From an uncultured Alistipes sp. (lineage in GTDB: Bacteria > Bacteroidota > Bacteroidia > Bacteroidales > Rikenellaceae): DNA of 64,000 nt. The stretch's first letter is position 1; each line of letters begins with the position of its first letter. Shown piece after piece: positions 1 through 9,354 of the stretch. Below the pieces are notes generated by a model. The model did no database searches. It was given only the letters and a program-made list of their open reading frames with translations, and was not told the DNA's origin. The stretch is taken from NCBI GenBank assembly GCA_900550375.1, contig URRP01000006.1, positions 1 through 64,000 of the forward strand, in the 5' to 3' direction. The translations under genes were made by a program, and so were the position numbers.

Positions 1-21
1 CCTCGGCAAAATGCAAATAAA

Positions 22-54
22 TTTGCTTTTGCTCGCGGCTTATTCGTATCTTTG
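22..54 (+). promoter_or_regulatory. promoter of dnaE
   Basis: TTTG at 22-25, a 21-base spacer, and TATCTTTG at 47-54 match both Bacteroidota promoter boxes exactly. The start codon lies 18 bases after the -7 box, so the leader is only about 15 bases. It probably drives dnaE and the closely following trxA. Confidence 0.8.
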
Positions 55-72
55 TAAAAAGAAGAAGACGTT

Positions 73-3000
73 ATGGCAACTCATCCCGATTTCGTGCATC
101 TGCACGTCCATTCGCAATATTCGATCCTCGACGGTCAAGCCAGCATTCAGAAGCTGGTGGACAAGGCCATGCGGGACGGACAGCCGGGCATTGCCTTGAC
201 CGACCACGGCAATATGTTCGGCATCAAGGAGTTTTACAACTACGTCAAAAAAGTAAAGGGAAAATACAAGCAGAAGGCTGCCGAAGTCGAAGCGCGTCTG
301 GCTGCGCTCGGCGACGGTACGCAGCCGTCGGACGATCCGGCGGCAGAGATCGCCCGCTGTCAAACGGAGCTGGCCGACCTGAAACGCAAAGCCGCATTCA
401 AGCCGATCATCGGCTGCGAGGTCTACGTCGCACGGCGGCGAATGCAGGACAAGGAGGGGAAACCCGATCAGAGCGGATACCACCTGATTCTGTTGGCCAA
501 AAACCTCAAGGGGTATCACAACCTCGTCAAGATCGTCTCGAAGGCGTGGACCGAAGGATTCTATATGCGTCCGCGTACCGACCGTACCGAGTTGGAGAAG
601 TATCACGAGGGGCTGATCTGCTGCTCGGCCTGTCTGGCAGGCGAAGTGCCGCGTGCGATCACGGCCGACGATATGCAAAAGGCCGAGGAGGCGATCCTGT
701 GGCACAAAAAGCTCTTCGGCGACGATTATTACCTCGAATTGCAACTCCACAAGGCAACCGTCGAACGGGCGAACCGCGAGGCTTATCCGATGCAGCTCAA
801 GGTAAACGAACATCTGCGGGAGCTTGCGGCGAAGCATGGTGTGCGGCTGGTCTGCACCAACGACGTGCACTTCGTGGACGAGGACAATGCCGAGGCGCAC
901 GACCGGCTGATCTGTCTCTCGACGGGCAAGGATCTCGACGATCCCAAGCGGATGCTTTACTCCAAACAGGAGTGGCTCAAGAGCCGCGAGGAGATGGCGG
1001 CGATCTTCGGCGACGTGCCCGAGGCGATGGCTGCGACGGTCGATATCTGCGATCAGGTCGAGACCTACTCCATCGACCACGCCCCCATCATGCCCACCTT
1101 CGAAATTCCGGCCGAGTTCGGAACCGAGGAGGGATACCGACAGCGCTTTACGGAGAGAGACCTTTTCGACGAGTTTACACAGGACGAGAACGGAAATGTC
1201 GTGCTCAGTGAGGAGGAGGCCCGCAAGAAGATCGAAAAATTGGGCGGGTACGATAAGCTCTACCGCATCAAGCTGGAGGCGGATTATCTGCGCAAGCTGA
1301 CGATGGACGGTGCGCACAAACGCTATGGCGAGCAGCTGACCGACGAACAGCTGGAGCGGCTCAACTTCGAGCTGCATGTGATGAAGACGATGGGTTTCCC
1401 GGGATATTTCCTCATCGTGCAGGACTTTATCCGCGCCGCGCGCGAGGAGCTGGACGTTTCGGTGGGTCCGGGACGTGGTTCGGCGGCCGGTTCGGCCGTG
1501 GCCTACTGTCTGGGGATCACGCAGATCGACCCGATCGCCTATGACTTGCTGTTCGAGCGTTTCCTGAATCCCGACCGTATTTCGCTGCCCGATATCGACG
1601 TCGATTTCGATGACGACGGCCGCGGCCGCGTCCTCAACTGGGTGACGCAGAAGTACGGCAAGGAGAAGGTCGCCCACATCATCACCTACGGTACGATGGC
1701 AACCAAGATGGCGATCAAAGACGTGGCGCGCGTGCAGAAGCTGCTGTTGGCCGAGTCCGACCGTCTCTGCAAACTGGTGCCCGACAAGATTCCCGATAAG
1801 AAACTCAACATCCCGAACGCCATCGAGTATGTACCCGAGCTGAAGGCTGCCGCCGTGTCGGACAATCCCGTGCTGCGCGACACGATGCGTTATGCCCAGA
1901 TGCTCGAGGGCAATGTACGCGGTACGGGTGTTCACGCCTGCGGTACGATCATCTGCCGCGACGACATCACCGACTGGGTTCCCGTTTCGACGGCCGACGA
2001 CAAGGAGACGGGCGAAAAGATGCTCGTCACGCAGTACGAAGGTTCGGTGATCGAGGATACGGGACTGATCAAGATGGACTTCTTGGGGCTGAAGACGCTC
2101 TCGATCATCAAGGATGCCGTGGAGAACATCCGGCTTACGACAGGCCGGAAGATCGATATCGACGACTTCTCGATCATCAATGATCCGGCTACCTACAAGC
2201 TATACAGCGAGGGCCGTACCGTCGGAACGTTCCAGTTCGAGTCCCCCGGAATGCAGAAGTACCTGCGCGAGTTGCAGCCTTCGACCTTCGAGGACCTGAT
2301 CGCGATGAATGCTCTCTACCGCCCCGGTCCTATGGATTATATTCCCGACTTCATCGCCCGCAAGCACGGCCGCAGTCCGATCGTCTACGATATTCCCGTC
2401 ATGGAGAAGTATCTCAAGGACACCTACGGCGTGACGGTCTATCAGGAGCAGGTCATGCTTCTGTCGCGTCTGTTGGCCAACTTCACGCGCGGCGAGTCCG
2501 ATACGCTGCGCAAGGCGATGGGTAAGAAGCTCAAGGACAAGTTGGACGCCCTCAAGCCCAAGTTCATCAAGGGTGGACAGGCCAACGGCCACGATCCGAA
2601 GGTGCTCGAGAAGATCTGGGGCGACTGGGAGAAATTCGCCTCCTACGCCTTCAATAAATCGCACGCGACCTGCTACTCGTGGGTGGCGTTCCAGACGGCC
2701 TATCTCAAGGCTAACTACCCTTCGGAGTATATGGCGGCGGTGCTGAGTCGAAACCTGACGAACGTCGAGCAGCTGACGATCTATATGAACGAGTGCAAGC
2801 GCATGGGCATCAACGTGCTCGGTCCCGATATCAACGAGTCGATGCTGCAATTTTCGTCCAACAAGGACGGCGACGTGCGTTTCGGGCTGGCGGCGATCAA
2901 AGGCGTCGGCGAGGCGGCCGTGGAGAGTATCATCGCCGAGCGGACGGCGAACGGCCGCTTCAAAGATATTTACGATTTTATCGAGCGGGTCAATTATTCG

Positions 3001-3891
3001 CTCGTGAACCGCAAGTGTCTGGAGAATATCGCCTATGCCGGCGGCTACGATTCTATTTCGGGATTCAGCCGCTGCAAGTTTTTCGGTGTCGATCTGCGCG
3101 ACAACAACGGCGTGACCTACATCGAGCAGCTGATGCGCTACGGACAACGTTACCAGAGTGAGAAAAACAATGCCCAGCAGAGCCTTTTCGGCGGAGATAC
3201 CGGTACGACCGACATCACGCCGCCCGTGATTCCCGCCTGCGCCGACTGGTCGCAGCTCGAAAAACTGAACAAGGAGCGCGAAATGATCGGATTGTATCTC
3301 TCGGCGCATCCGCTCGACGACTATAAGGTGATTATCAGTAATATGTGCAAGACGCAGGTGGGCGATCTGGATCATCTCGACGAGCTGAGAGGCAAGGAGA
3401 TCGCTGTGGCGGGGATGGTCGTCTCGGTGCAGAATCTGACGACCAAGACCGGCAAGCCGTGGGGCAAGTTCAAGTTGGAGGACTACAACGGTACGCACGA
3501 GTTCGCGCTCTTCGGTAAGGATTACGAAAATTTCCGCAAGTACCTTTTCAACGACTATTTTCTCTTCATTCGGGGACGGGTGCAGCCGCGTCCGTACAAC
3601 GATCAGGAGCTGGAGTTCCGCATCACGTCGATGATGCAGCTCTCGGAGTTGCAGGAGGCCGTCAAGGAGGTTCACGTACAGTTGGCCGTCGAGGAGATCA
3701 CGCACGATCTGATCGCACGGATGAGCCGCTCGGTCAAGGAGTCGAAGGGCAATACCCTGCTGCGGCTGAACGTTTACGACCGGCAGGCACAGGTGTCGAT
3801 CAACCTCTTCTCGAAGAGTTACAAGGTTGGCCTTACACCGGGGCTGGTGTCGTTTTTCGAAGACAATAATATAAAGTACACCGTGATATAA
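73..3891 (+). CDS. dnaE: DNA polymerase III subunit alpha
   Basis: This is the replicative DNA polymerase catalytic subunit, 1272 residues. A PHP domain opens the protein with the HLHVHS metal motif at residues 9-14. The C-family palm follows, with a Gly-rich GPGRGSAAGS stretch near residue 466 and the catalytic aspartates in PDIDVDFDDD near 505-515. The OB fold lies near 1110-1190 (IAVAGMVVSVQNLTTK). It is about 110 residues longer than the E. coli protein, partly through a charged, helical insertion in the PHP region (about residues 58-110), which I believe is usual in Bacteroidota. The ATG sits just after a strong promoter. trxA follows after 31 bases. The family assignment is certain. Confidence 0.98.
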   Translation: MATHPDFVHLHVHSQYSILDGQASIQKLVDKAMRDGQPGIALTDHGNMFGIKEFYNYVKKVKGKYKQKAAEVEARLAALGDGTQPSDDPAAEIARCQTELADLKRKAAFKPIIGCEVYVARRRMQDKEGKPDQSGYHLILLAKNLKGYHNLVKIVSKAWTEGFYMRPRTDRTELEKYHEGLICCSACLAGEVPRAITADDMQKAEEAILWHKKLFGDDYYLELQLHKATVERANREAYPMQLKVNEHLRELAAKHGVRLVCTNDVHFVDEDNAEAHDRLICLSTGKDLDDPKRMLYSKQEWLKSREEMAAIFGDVPEAMAATVDICDQVETYSIDHAPIMPTFEIPAEFGTEEGYRQRFTERDLFDEFTQDENGNVVLSEEEARKKIEKLGGYDKLYRIKLEADYLRKLTMDGAHKRYGEQLTDEQLERLNFELHVMKTMGFPGYFLIVQDFIRAAREELDVSVGPGRGSAAGSAVAYCLGITQIDPIAYDLLFERFLNPDRISLPDIDVDFDDDGRGRVLNWVTQKYGKEKVAHIITYGTMATKMAIKDVARVQKLLLAESDRLCKLVPDKIPDKKLNIPNAIEYVPELKAAAVSDNPVLRDTMRYAQMLEGNVRGTGVHACGTIICRDDITDWVPVSTADDKETGEKMLVTQYEGSVIEDTGLIKMDFLGLKTLSIIKDAVENIRLTTGRKIDIDDFSIINDPATYKLYSEGRTVGTFQFESPGMQKYLRELQPSTFEDLIAMNALYRPGPMDYIPDFIARKHGRSPIVYDIPVMEKYLKDTYGVTVYQEQVMLLSRLLANFTRGESDTLRKAMGKKLKDKLDALKPKFIKGGQANGHDPKVLEKIWGDWEKFASYAFNKSHATCYSWVAFQTAYLKANYPSEYMAAVLSRNLTNVEQLTIYMNECKRMGINVLGPDINESMLQFSSNKDGDVRFGLAAIKGVGEAAVESIIAERTANGRFKDIYDFIERVNYSLVNRKCLENIAYAGGYDSISGFSRCKFFGVDLRDNNGVTYIEQLMRYGQRYQSEKNNAQQSLFGGDTGTTDITPPVIPACADWSQLEKLNKEREMIGLYLSAHPLDDYKVIISNMCKTQVGDLDHLDELRGKEIAVAGMVVSVQNLTTKTGKPWGKFKLEDYNGTHEFALFGKDYENFRKYLFNDYFLFIRGRVQPRPYNDQELEFRITSMMQLSELQEAVKEVHVQLAVEEITHDLIARMSRSVKESKGNTLLRLNVYDRQAQVSINLFSKSYKVGLTPGLVSFFEDNNIKYTVI

Positions 3892-3922
3892 TCAAAATAA
3901 TAAATTAAAAATCAATTAAGTT

Positions 3923-4237
3923 ATGGCAATGGAACTGAATGTAGAGAACTATGACGAGATCGTCGCTTCGAAACTCCCCGTCGTAATCGATTTTTGGGCC
4001 GAGTGGTGCGGTCCCTGCCGCATGGTGTCGCCGATCATCGAGGAACTGGCCGGCGAATACGAAGGTCGGGCGCTGATTTGCAAGTGCAATGTCGAGGACA
4101 ACGACGACGTGGTGGCGAAATACATGGTGCGCAACATCCCGACGCTTGTCTTTCTGAAAGAGGGACAGCCCGTCGATAAGATCGTGGGTGCAACGACCAA
4201 AGAGGAGATCGTCGCCAAATTGTCGAAATTGCTTTAA
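3923..4237 (+). CDS. trxA: thioredoxin
   Basis: A cytoplasmic thioredoxin of 104 residues, the normal size. The redox motif WCGPC lies in [14 protein letters not shown] at about residues 26-39. The conserved cis-proline lies in RNIPTLVFL. There is no signal peptide, so it should act as a general dithiol reductant in the cytoplasm. A second in-frame ATG two codons later is an equally possible start. It follows dnaE by 31 bases without a visible terminator and precedes the epimerase gene by 3 bases, so the three are probably co-transcribed. Confidence 0.97.
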   Translation: MAMELNVENYDEIVASKLPVVIDFWAEWCGPCRMVSPIIEELAGEYEGRALICKCNVEDNDDVVAKYMVRNIPTLVFLKEGQPVDKIVGATTKEEIVAKLSKLL

Positions 4238-4240
4238 GCG

Positions 4241-5251
4241 ATGATCCGTTCGTGCGAATGGCACGCAGCACAGGCCGTGGAGTTCTCCAAAGGGGATTAC
4301 ACGGCTTTGCTCGTTCCGTCGATGGGCGCCAATCTGGTGCGGCTCGCCCACATGCGGCTGGGTGTGGAGGTATTGCGCACGCCGGCGCAGGACGAAAGCG
4401 ACGAATTTCGCCGGCGCCCCCATGTCTACGGTCTGCCGATTCTCTTTCCGCCCAACCGGATCGCCGACGGGCGATTCGAGTTCGATGGCCGTGAATACCG
4501 GTTTCCGATCACCCGTGCTTCGGAGAACAATTACCATCACGGCATCCTCAAAAGTCAGCCGTTCGTGGTGTCGAAAGCCGTCGAGACGGCCGACGAGGTG
4601 CTGATCGAGACGCGCTATTATTCGAATGCGGCTTCGGATGCGATCTTCCGCGATTTTCCGCACGCCTTCAAATGCAAAATCGTCTACCGGCTTTCGGCCG
4701 AGGGGCTGGAGCAGGAGGTGATGTTCGGCAATAGGAGCGATCTTCCCATGCCGGTCGGCGTGGGATTCCATACGCCGCTCAACATCCCCTTTGCAGGCGG
4801 TGATGCGGCGGATTACCGCCTGAGGGCGGCCGTGGGCGAACGCTTCGAGTTGAACGAGCGCAACCTCCCGACCGGCCGGCTGCTGCCGCTCGACGAGCGG
4901 TTTGCGCGGCTGCGTGCTCCCGAAGGGTTGCAGGTAACCGGCTGCGAGGCGATCGAGGCGGGTTTCTCGGTGCGCGAGATCGAGGTCGACGGAAACCCTT
5001 TCCGCGGCGCCGTGGCGGAGAACCGTCGCACGGGCGTGCGGGTCTTCTACGAGGTCGACGAGCAGACGCTCTACTGGACGCTCTGGAACAACGGCGGGCA
5101 GGTGCCCTACTGCTGTCCCGAACCGCAGTCGTGGGCGACCGATGCACCGAATCTGCCCGATCGCGAACGCTGGGGCTTTCGTGCGATCCCTCCGGGCGGC
5201 AAGTGGTCGATTTGCTACCGGTTGTACGCGCGGGAGGCCGCCGAGCGGTAA
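4241..5251 (+). CDS. aldose 1-epimerase family protein
   Basis: 336 residues with the galactose-mutarotase-like beta-sandwich pattern. The N-terminus has GANLVRLAHMRLGVEVLR, the middle has NNYHHGILKSQPF with the expected histidine, and VGVGFHTPLNIPF resembles the GxHPYF region of the family. The family interconverts anomers of aldoses or sugar phosphates. The substrate cannot be read from the sequence, and no sugar operon surrounds it. It starts 3 bases after trxA, which suggests translational coupling. The name is a family-level call. Confidence 0.85.
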   Translation: MIRSCEWHAAQAVEFSKGDYTALLVPSMGANLVRLAHMRLGVEVLRTPAQDESDEFRRRPHVYGLPILFPPNRIADGRFEFDGREYRFPITRASENNYHHGILKSQPFVVSKAVETADEVLIETRYYSNAASDAIFRDFPHAFKCKIVYRLSAEGLEQEVMFGNRSDLPMPVGVGFHTPLNIPFAGGDAADYRLRAAVGERFELNERNLPTGRLLPLDERFARLRAPEGLQVTGCEAIEAGFSVREIEVDGNPFRGAVAENRRTGVRVFYEVDEQTLYWTLWNNGGQVPYCCPEPQSWATDAPNLPDRERWGFRAIPPGGKWSICYRLYAREAAER

Positions 5252-5336
5252 GGGTGGAACTCGTGCGGCTCGGAGGCATCCCGCAGGGAGGGATGCGTCG
5301 GGTGTGTTGACGGAACAGGATAAAACGCTGAATACG

Positions 5337-5888
5337 ATGGAGAAGAACTGTTGTTTGGAGACTCCGCGTCTGTTGTTGCGCGGGTGGCGCGACGACGATC
5401 GCGAGCCGTTCGCTGCGCTGAATGCCGACGAACGGGTTATGGAGTATTTTCCGCATCTGTTGTCGCGCGCTGAATCGGACGCTTTCGTTGATCGGATCGT
5501 CGCCGAATGGGTGGAGTGCGGCTGGGGCTTGTATGCCGTCGAACTGCGCGACGAGGGGCGTTTCATCGGTTACGTCGGGCTGCATTGCGCGACTTTCGAG
5601 GCTTCGTTCACACCCTGCGTGGAGATCGGCTGGCGGTTGGCCGCCGACGCTTGGGGACGGGGTTATGCCGCCGAGGCGGCACGGGCCGTTCTGCACGATG
5701 CGTTCGGCCGGCTGGGCCTGCGGCGGGTTTACTCCTTTACGGCGGCGGTGAACGGCCGTTCGGAGCGGGTGATGCAGCGATTGGGGATGCGCCGTCTCGG
5801 CGAGTTCGATCATCCGGCGCTCTCCGTCGGGCATCCGCTGCTGCGGCATGTGCTCTATATGACTACGCCGGATACTTTCGAGGGGTGA
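5337..5888 (+). CDS. GNAT family N-acetyltransferase
   Basis: 183 residues from the ATG at 5337. The frame is open further upstream to 5142 but overlaps the epimerase gene there and has no family similarity, so the internal ATG is chosen. The N-terminus LETPRLLLRGWRDDD is the RimJ/RimL-type opening. The acetyl-CoA loop is WGRGYAAEAARAVLHDAF, and HVLYMTTPD closes the fold. Members acetylate ribosomal protein N-termini or small molecules; the substrate here is unknown. It lies 85 bases after the epimerase and 31 bases before the metal permease. Confidence 0.92.
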   Translation: MEKNCCLETPRLLLRGWRDDDREPFAALNADERVMEYFPHLLSRAESDAFVDRIVAEWVECGWGLYAVELRDEGRFIGYVGLHCATFEASFTPCVEIGWRLAADAWGRGYAAEAARAVLHDAFGRLGLRRVYSFTAAVNGRSERVMQRLGMRRLGEFDHPALSVGHPLLRHVLYMTTPDTFEG

Positions 5889-5919
5889 TTTTCCGTTAGA
5901 CTGTAAAATTGTAACGACG

Positions 5920-7143
5920 ATGGAATACATAATGCCGTTTCTCTATCTGCTCAATACGATGGCGCCCTACCTGCTGCTGGGGTTCCTGCTGGCGGGACTG
6001 ATCCATGCCTATGTTCCGCGCCGACTCTATGCGCGCTACCTCTCGCAGCCCGATTTCCGCTCGGTGGCGCTGGCGGCACTCTTCGGCGTGCCGCTGCCGC
6101 TGTGTTCGTGCGGGGTGATTCCCACGGCGATGTCGCTGCGGCGCGAGGGCGCTTCGAAGGGCGCTGTGGCGTCGTTTCTGATCGCCACGCCGCAGACTGG
6201 CGTCGATTCGATCGTGGCGACCTACTCGGTGCTGGGACTCCCCTTCGCCGTGATTCGTCCCATTGTGGCGCTCGTGACGGCGCTGGCGGGCGGATGGACG
6301 GTCAACCGCCTGACCCGCAGTGAGACCGACGGTGTCCTGCCTGCGGCGGAGAGCTGCGAGGTCGGAAAGAAAGGCAGCCGTTTCGTGGAGGCGCTGCGCT
6401 ACGGATTCGTGGATATGGTGGAGGATATCGGCCGCTGGCTGGTACTGGGGTTGCTCGTCGCCGGACTGATTACGATTCTTGTGCCCGATAACTTTTTCGC
6501 CTCGTTCGCCGACAGGCCGCTGCTGAATATGGCCGTCGTACTGCTCTTCTCGATTCCGATGTACCTTTGTGCCACGGGGTCGATTCCGATTGCGGCGGCG
6601 TTGATGCTCAAGGGGCTGACGCCCGGCGCGGCGCTGGTACTGCTCATGGCGGGGCCGGCGACCAATATGGCGTCGATTCTGGTGATCGGCAAGGTGCTGG
6701 GACGCCGTACGCTCGCGGCCTATCTGGGGACGATCGTCGCCGGAGCCGTCGGCTTCGGACTGGTGATCGACTACCTGCTTCCTGCGGCTTGGTTCGTTCC
6801 TGCGGGGGCGGTACACGCCGCCTGCCACGCAGAGGCGGGCTATTCATGGCTGGAGATTGCATCGAGCACGCTGTTGGCTGCGCTATTGGCATACGCCTTG
6901 ATCCGAAGATTCATTCCTATGAAAACCGATACGAGTATGACAAAACAGAGCTATCGCGTGGGCGGCATGAGCTGCAACCACTGCAAGGCCAGCGTCGAGA
7001 GGAATCTCGCGCTGCTGCCCTCCGTTACGGCCGTCGAGGTCGATCTTCCGGCGGGAACGGTTGCCGTCGAGGGGACGGCGACGGATGCCGAAGTGCGGAA
7101 GGTGATCGAGGAGCTGGGCTTCGAATACAAGGGGCGCGCATAG
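5920..7143 (+). CDS. SO_0444-type Cu/Zn efflux permease with C-terminal HMA domain
   Basis: 407 residues. An N-terminal permease of the DUF318/UPF0718 family has about eight membrane helices. It carries the cysteine motif PLPLCSCGVIPT near residues 64-75 and a second motif YLCATGSIPIAAALM near 210. A short cytoplasmic linker follows, then a heavy-metal-associated domain with GGMSCNHCKASVERN near residues 347-361; its CNHC binds a soft metal such as Cu or Zn. Fusion of both parts suggests the metal is handed to the pore for export. An ATG near 6919 could give a free HMA peptide by internal initiation, but no separate gene is evident. A terminator hairpin follows. Confidence 0.88.
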   Translation: MEYIMPFLYLLNTMAPYLLLGFLLAGLIHAYVPRRLYARYLSQPDFRSVALAALFGVPLPLCSCGVIPTAMSLRREGASKGAVASFLIATPQTGVDSIVATYSVLGLPFAVIRPIVALVTALAGGWTVNRLTRSETDGVLPAAESCEVGKKGSRFVEALRYGFVDMVEDIGRWLVLGLLVAGLITILVPDNFFASFADRPLLNMAVVLLFSIPMYLCATGSIPIAAALMLKGLTPGAALVLLMAGPATNMASILVIGKVLGRRTLAAYLGTIVAGAVGFGLVIDYLLPAAWFVPAGAVHAACHAEAGYSWLEIASSTLLAALLAYALIRRFIPMKTDTSMTKQSYRVGGMSCNHCKASVERNLALLPSVTAVEVDLPAGTVAVEGTATDAEVRKVIEELGFEYKGRA

Positions 7144-7156
7144 CCTCTTCGAGTAT

Positions 7157-7196
7157 CCAAGAACGCCTGCGGAGTCTCTGCCGCAGGCGTTCTTGG
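7157..7196. terminator. bidirectional terminator
   Basis: Perfect 16-base arms at 7157-7172 and 7181-7196 around an 8-base loop, between the convergent permease and TlpA-like genes. The T-tract after it is weak. Confidence 0.75.
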
Positions 7197-7216
7197 TTTC
7201 GGACGGAAGACGTTCC

Positions 7217-9109
7217 CTACTGGATCATCTTCTTGAGCGTCTTTTTCAGCTTGCTGTGGTCGCGCAGGTCGTTGCGCAGCTTGTAGTTGCCGGCTTTGTC
7301 GACGAGCACATACGAGGGGATGCCGGTGATCTTGAACTGTTCCAATATGGCCCCGTATTGCTGTTCGGTCAACCGATAGTGTTTGCCTGCGATCTCGGCG
7401 ATGGCCATTTTATAGGCTACCAGCGGAGAACTTTCGCTGGCGATATAGATCCAGACGATATCGTCGCTCTTCAGCGCTCCCGATTTGAGCGGCTCGTTCT
7501 CCTTGAGCGCTGCCCGGCACGGCCCGCACCATGTATTCCAGAAGTCGACGAAGACTACCTTGCCTTTGTAGGGGGCGATGATCGTCTTGAAGAGTTTGTC
7601 GCTACTTACGGAAGGTGTCGCCTCGATCTTCGCTTTTCCTTCCAAGCGGGCCAGTTCGCTGCGCGTAAATGCCTGCAACGCTTCGCATACTTCGGCATAG
7701 AAGGGATTCTTCAGCGACCGGAGCGTGGCGATATCTTCGTCAGTGAGTTCGCCGTTCTCCGCCTTGTAAGGCATCTGCCCCACTGTGCGCAGATCGACGA
7801 TCTGCCCTTCTGTCACTCCGGCGATCGCCGGCCAGTCGATCGTCGGACGGCAGATCGCACGACGGTAATCGAGGAGCGCAGAACCCATCAACAGCTTCGG
7901 GTCGTTGATGTCGAACAATTTGCAGACGGCGGCGTAGTGTTCGGTCTTCAGCTCGGGCGCCTTGTAATCGATTTCACGTTGTCTCCACAAGTCCTTCACC
8001 GAACGGTAGTTGTACTCGAGTATGTAACGGGCGTCGACTAGGGCGCTGAGCGTCTGCTGCCGCAGCGTGAACAGATACTGCTCCTTGAGCATGGCGGGCA
8101 TTTCACTATGGGCGATGCTGTCGGCCAACGTCTTGTATTTCGATTCGACCATCTGCGTATATTCGTCGGCGGTCATGTTGTAGTCCGCAAAATTTTCCTC
8201 ATACCGATTGAGCGAGAACATATCGTTGCCCGTCGTGTTATACAACCTATTCAGATCGCCGTAAAGGCCCGTCGAATAGAGCTTGCGCAGGTGCGATTTG
8301 GGTTGCCCCTCGTTGCGGCGATCCATGATGAACTTGCCGGTTTCCCGCAGATCGACATAGACATCCATCGTTTCGCCCGGGGCGATCCAGAATTGTCCGA
8401 AGGAGCGTCCGACGCTCGCGGGGCGGGAGTAAGCGACTGCTGTACCGTACTGCCGGAACCGGAACGTCGCTACGTGACTTTGGGGATCGATGTCGGCCGT
8501 CAGTTCTTTACGGCTCGCTAACAGCGAGTTGACATAGAGCGATACCTGCGAGAACATCCCTTTGTGGAATCCGAGAAGATGGACGTTGACGGTCGTCTCC
8601 CCTATTTCGGTAATCAGATCGGGTACAGGCCCCTCTTTGGGTTCGGTGCGCAGCGATTCGGGCAGTTCCTCGGGATAGGTGTTGAACTTTTTCTTGCCGG
8701 TCAGATCCACGCCATAGATTTTGAAGCAGTTGACGCAGTCCGATTCGATGAAGTCGAACGACTTGGTGCCCTTGGGCAGCGGCCCGAATTTCAGGACGAA
8801 CGATGCGCGGCCCGTTTCGGGCATCCAGAAGAGCGAGTCGAGTTGGATGCCCTCGGTTCCTGCGATCGGATATTTCACGCTGTCCACTTGCAAATAGGTC
8901 TTGGAGTCGATGCGGATCCACTCTTTCGGCCTATAATAGGCGTTGATATGGAGAACGGTCGCTGTGTCACTCAAACAAATTTTTTTGATGTCGATCGTCT
9001 CGGTGTTGGCCGCCTCGATGAACGGGTTCTCCACCGCACGGTTTTGCGGCGTACAGGAGGTTCCGAGCACTCCGATTGTCGCGCAGAGCAGGATAAGTAA
9101 TTTTTTCAT
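7217..9109 (-). CDS. TlpA-family thiol-disulfide oxidoreductase lipoprotein
   Basis: 630 residues from the ATG at 9109. The frame extends upstream to 9307 but crosses the promoter, so that extension is rejected. The N-terminus is a lipoprotein signal ending in GVLGTSC. A long beta-rich middle part of about 450 residues has no name I can give. The C-terminal thioredoxin domain has VFVDFWNTWCGPCRAALKE with an intact CGPC, then TGIPSYVLVDKAG with the cis-proline. Proteins of this build in Bacteroidota are envelope redox proteins with a DUF4369-like or unknown N-terminal part. It ends with a shared terminator and appears monocistronic. Confidence 0.9.
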   Translation of the reverse strand: MKKLLILLCATIGVLGTSCTPQNRAVENPFIEAANTETIDIKKICLSDTATVLHINAYYRPKEWIRIDSKTYLQVDSVKYPIAGTEGIQLDSLFWMPETGRASFVLKFGPLPKGTKSFDFIESDCVNCFKIYGVDLTGKKKFNTYPEELPESLRTEPKEGPVPDLITEIGETTVNVHLLGFHKGMFSQVSLYVNSLLASRKELTADIDPQSHVATFRFRQYGTAVAYSRPASVGRSFGQFWIAPGETMDVYVDLRETGKFIMDRRNEGQPKSHLRKLYSTGLYGDLNRLYNTTGNDMFSLNRYEENFADYNMTADEYTQMVESKYKTLADSIAHSEMPAMLKEQYLFTLRQQTLSALVDARYILEYNYRSVKDLWRQREIDYKAPELKTEHYAAVCKLFDINDPKLLMGSALLDYRRAICRPTIDWPAIAGVTEGQIVDLRTVGQMPYKAENGELTDEDIATLRSLKNPFYAEVCEALQAFTRSELARLEGKAKIEATPSVSSDKLFKTIIAPYKGKVVFVDFWNTWCGPCRAALKENEPLKSGALKSDDIVWIYIASESSPLVAYKMAIAEIAGKHYRLTEQQYGAILEQFKITGIPSYVLVDKAGNYKLRNDLRDHSKLKKTLKKMIQ

Positions 9110-9217
9110 GGTCGATAGGTTTATGGATGGTAGTTTTCGCCGTCGGTTTTGCCGCTCCTTTTTTAGACTTTTCAACCGTAAAAAAGTTACAGTTTTCCGA
9201 TTCGGACTTGTTTGAAA

Positions 9218-9248
9218 CAAATGTAGACTTTTTATTCTATTCTTCCAA
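9218..9248 (-). promoter_or_regulatory. promoter of the TlpA-like gene
   Basis: On the minus strand, TTGG (9245-9248), a 19-base spacer and TACATTTG (9218-9225). The leader before the ATG at 9109 is about 105 bases. Confidence 0.7.
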
Positions 9249-9290
9249 CGATTTCGATCGTTTATTTCTAAAGAATTAGTAGATGCGGGA

Positions 9291-9323
9291 AAGAAAAAGG
9301 GATACATCTTTAGAATGTATCCC
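9291..9323 (-). terminator. terminator of htpG
   Basis: Arms 9299-9307 and 9315-9323 pair perfectly over 9 bases with a 7-base loop. On the minus strand they are followed by CTTTTTCTTTCC, giving a rho-independent terminator 32 bases after the htpG stop. Confidence 0.85.
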
Positions 9324-9354
9324 TTGCAAACCGTCGGAACCGATCGGCGAATGG

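Noticed and set aside
40..1935. 631-codon open frame opposite dnaE
   Set aside because: Antisense to the polymerase catalytic region; composition is typical of a shadow.
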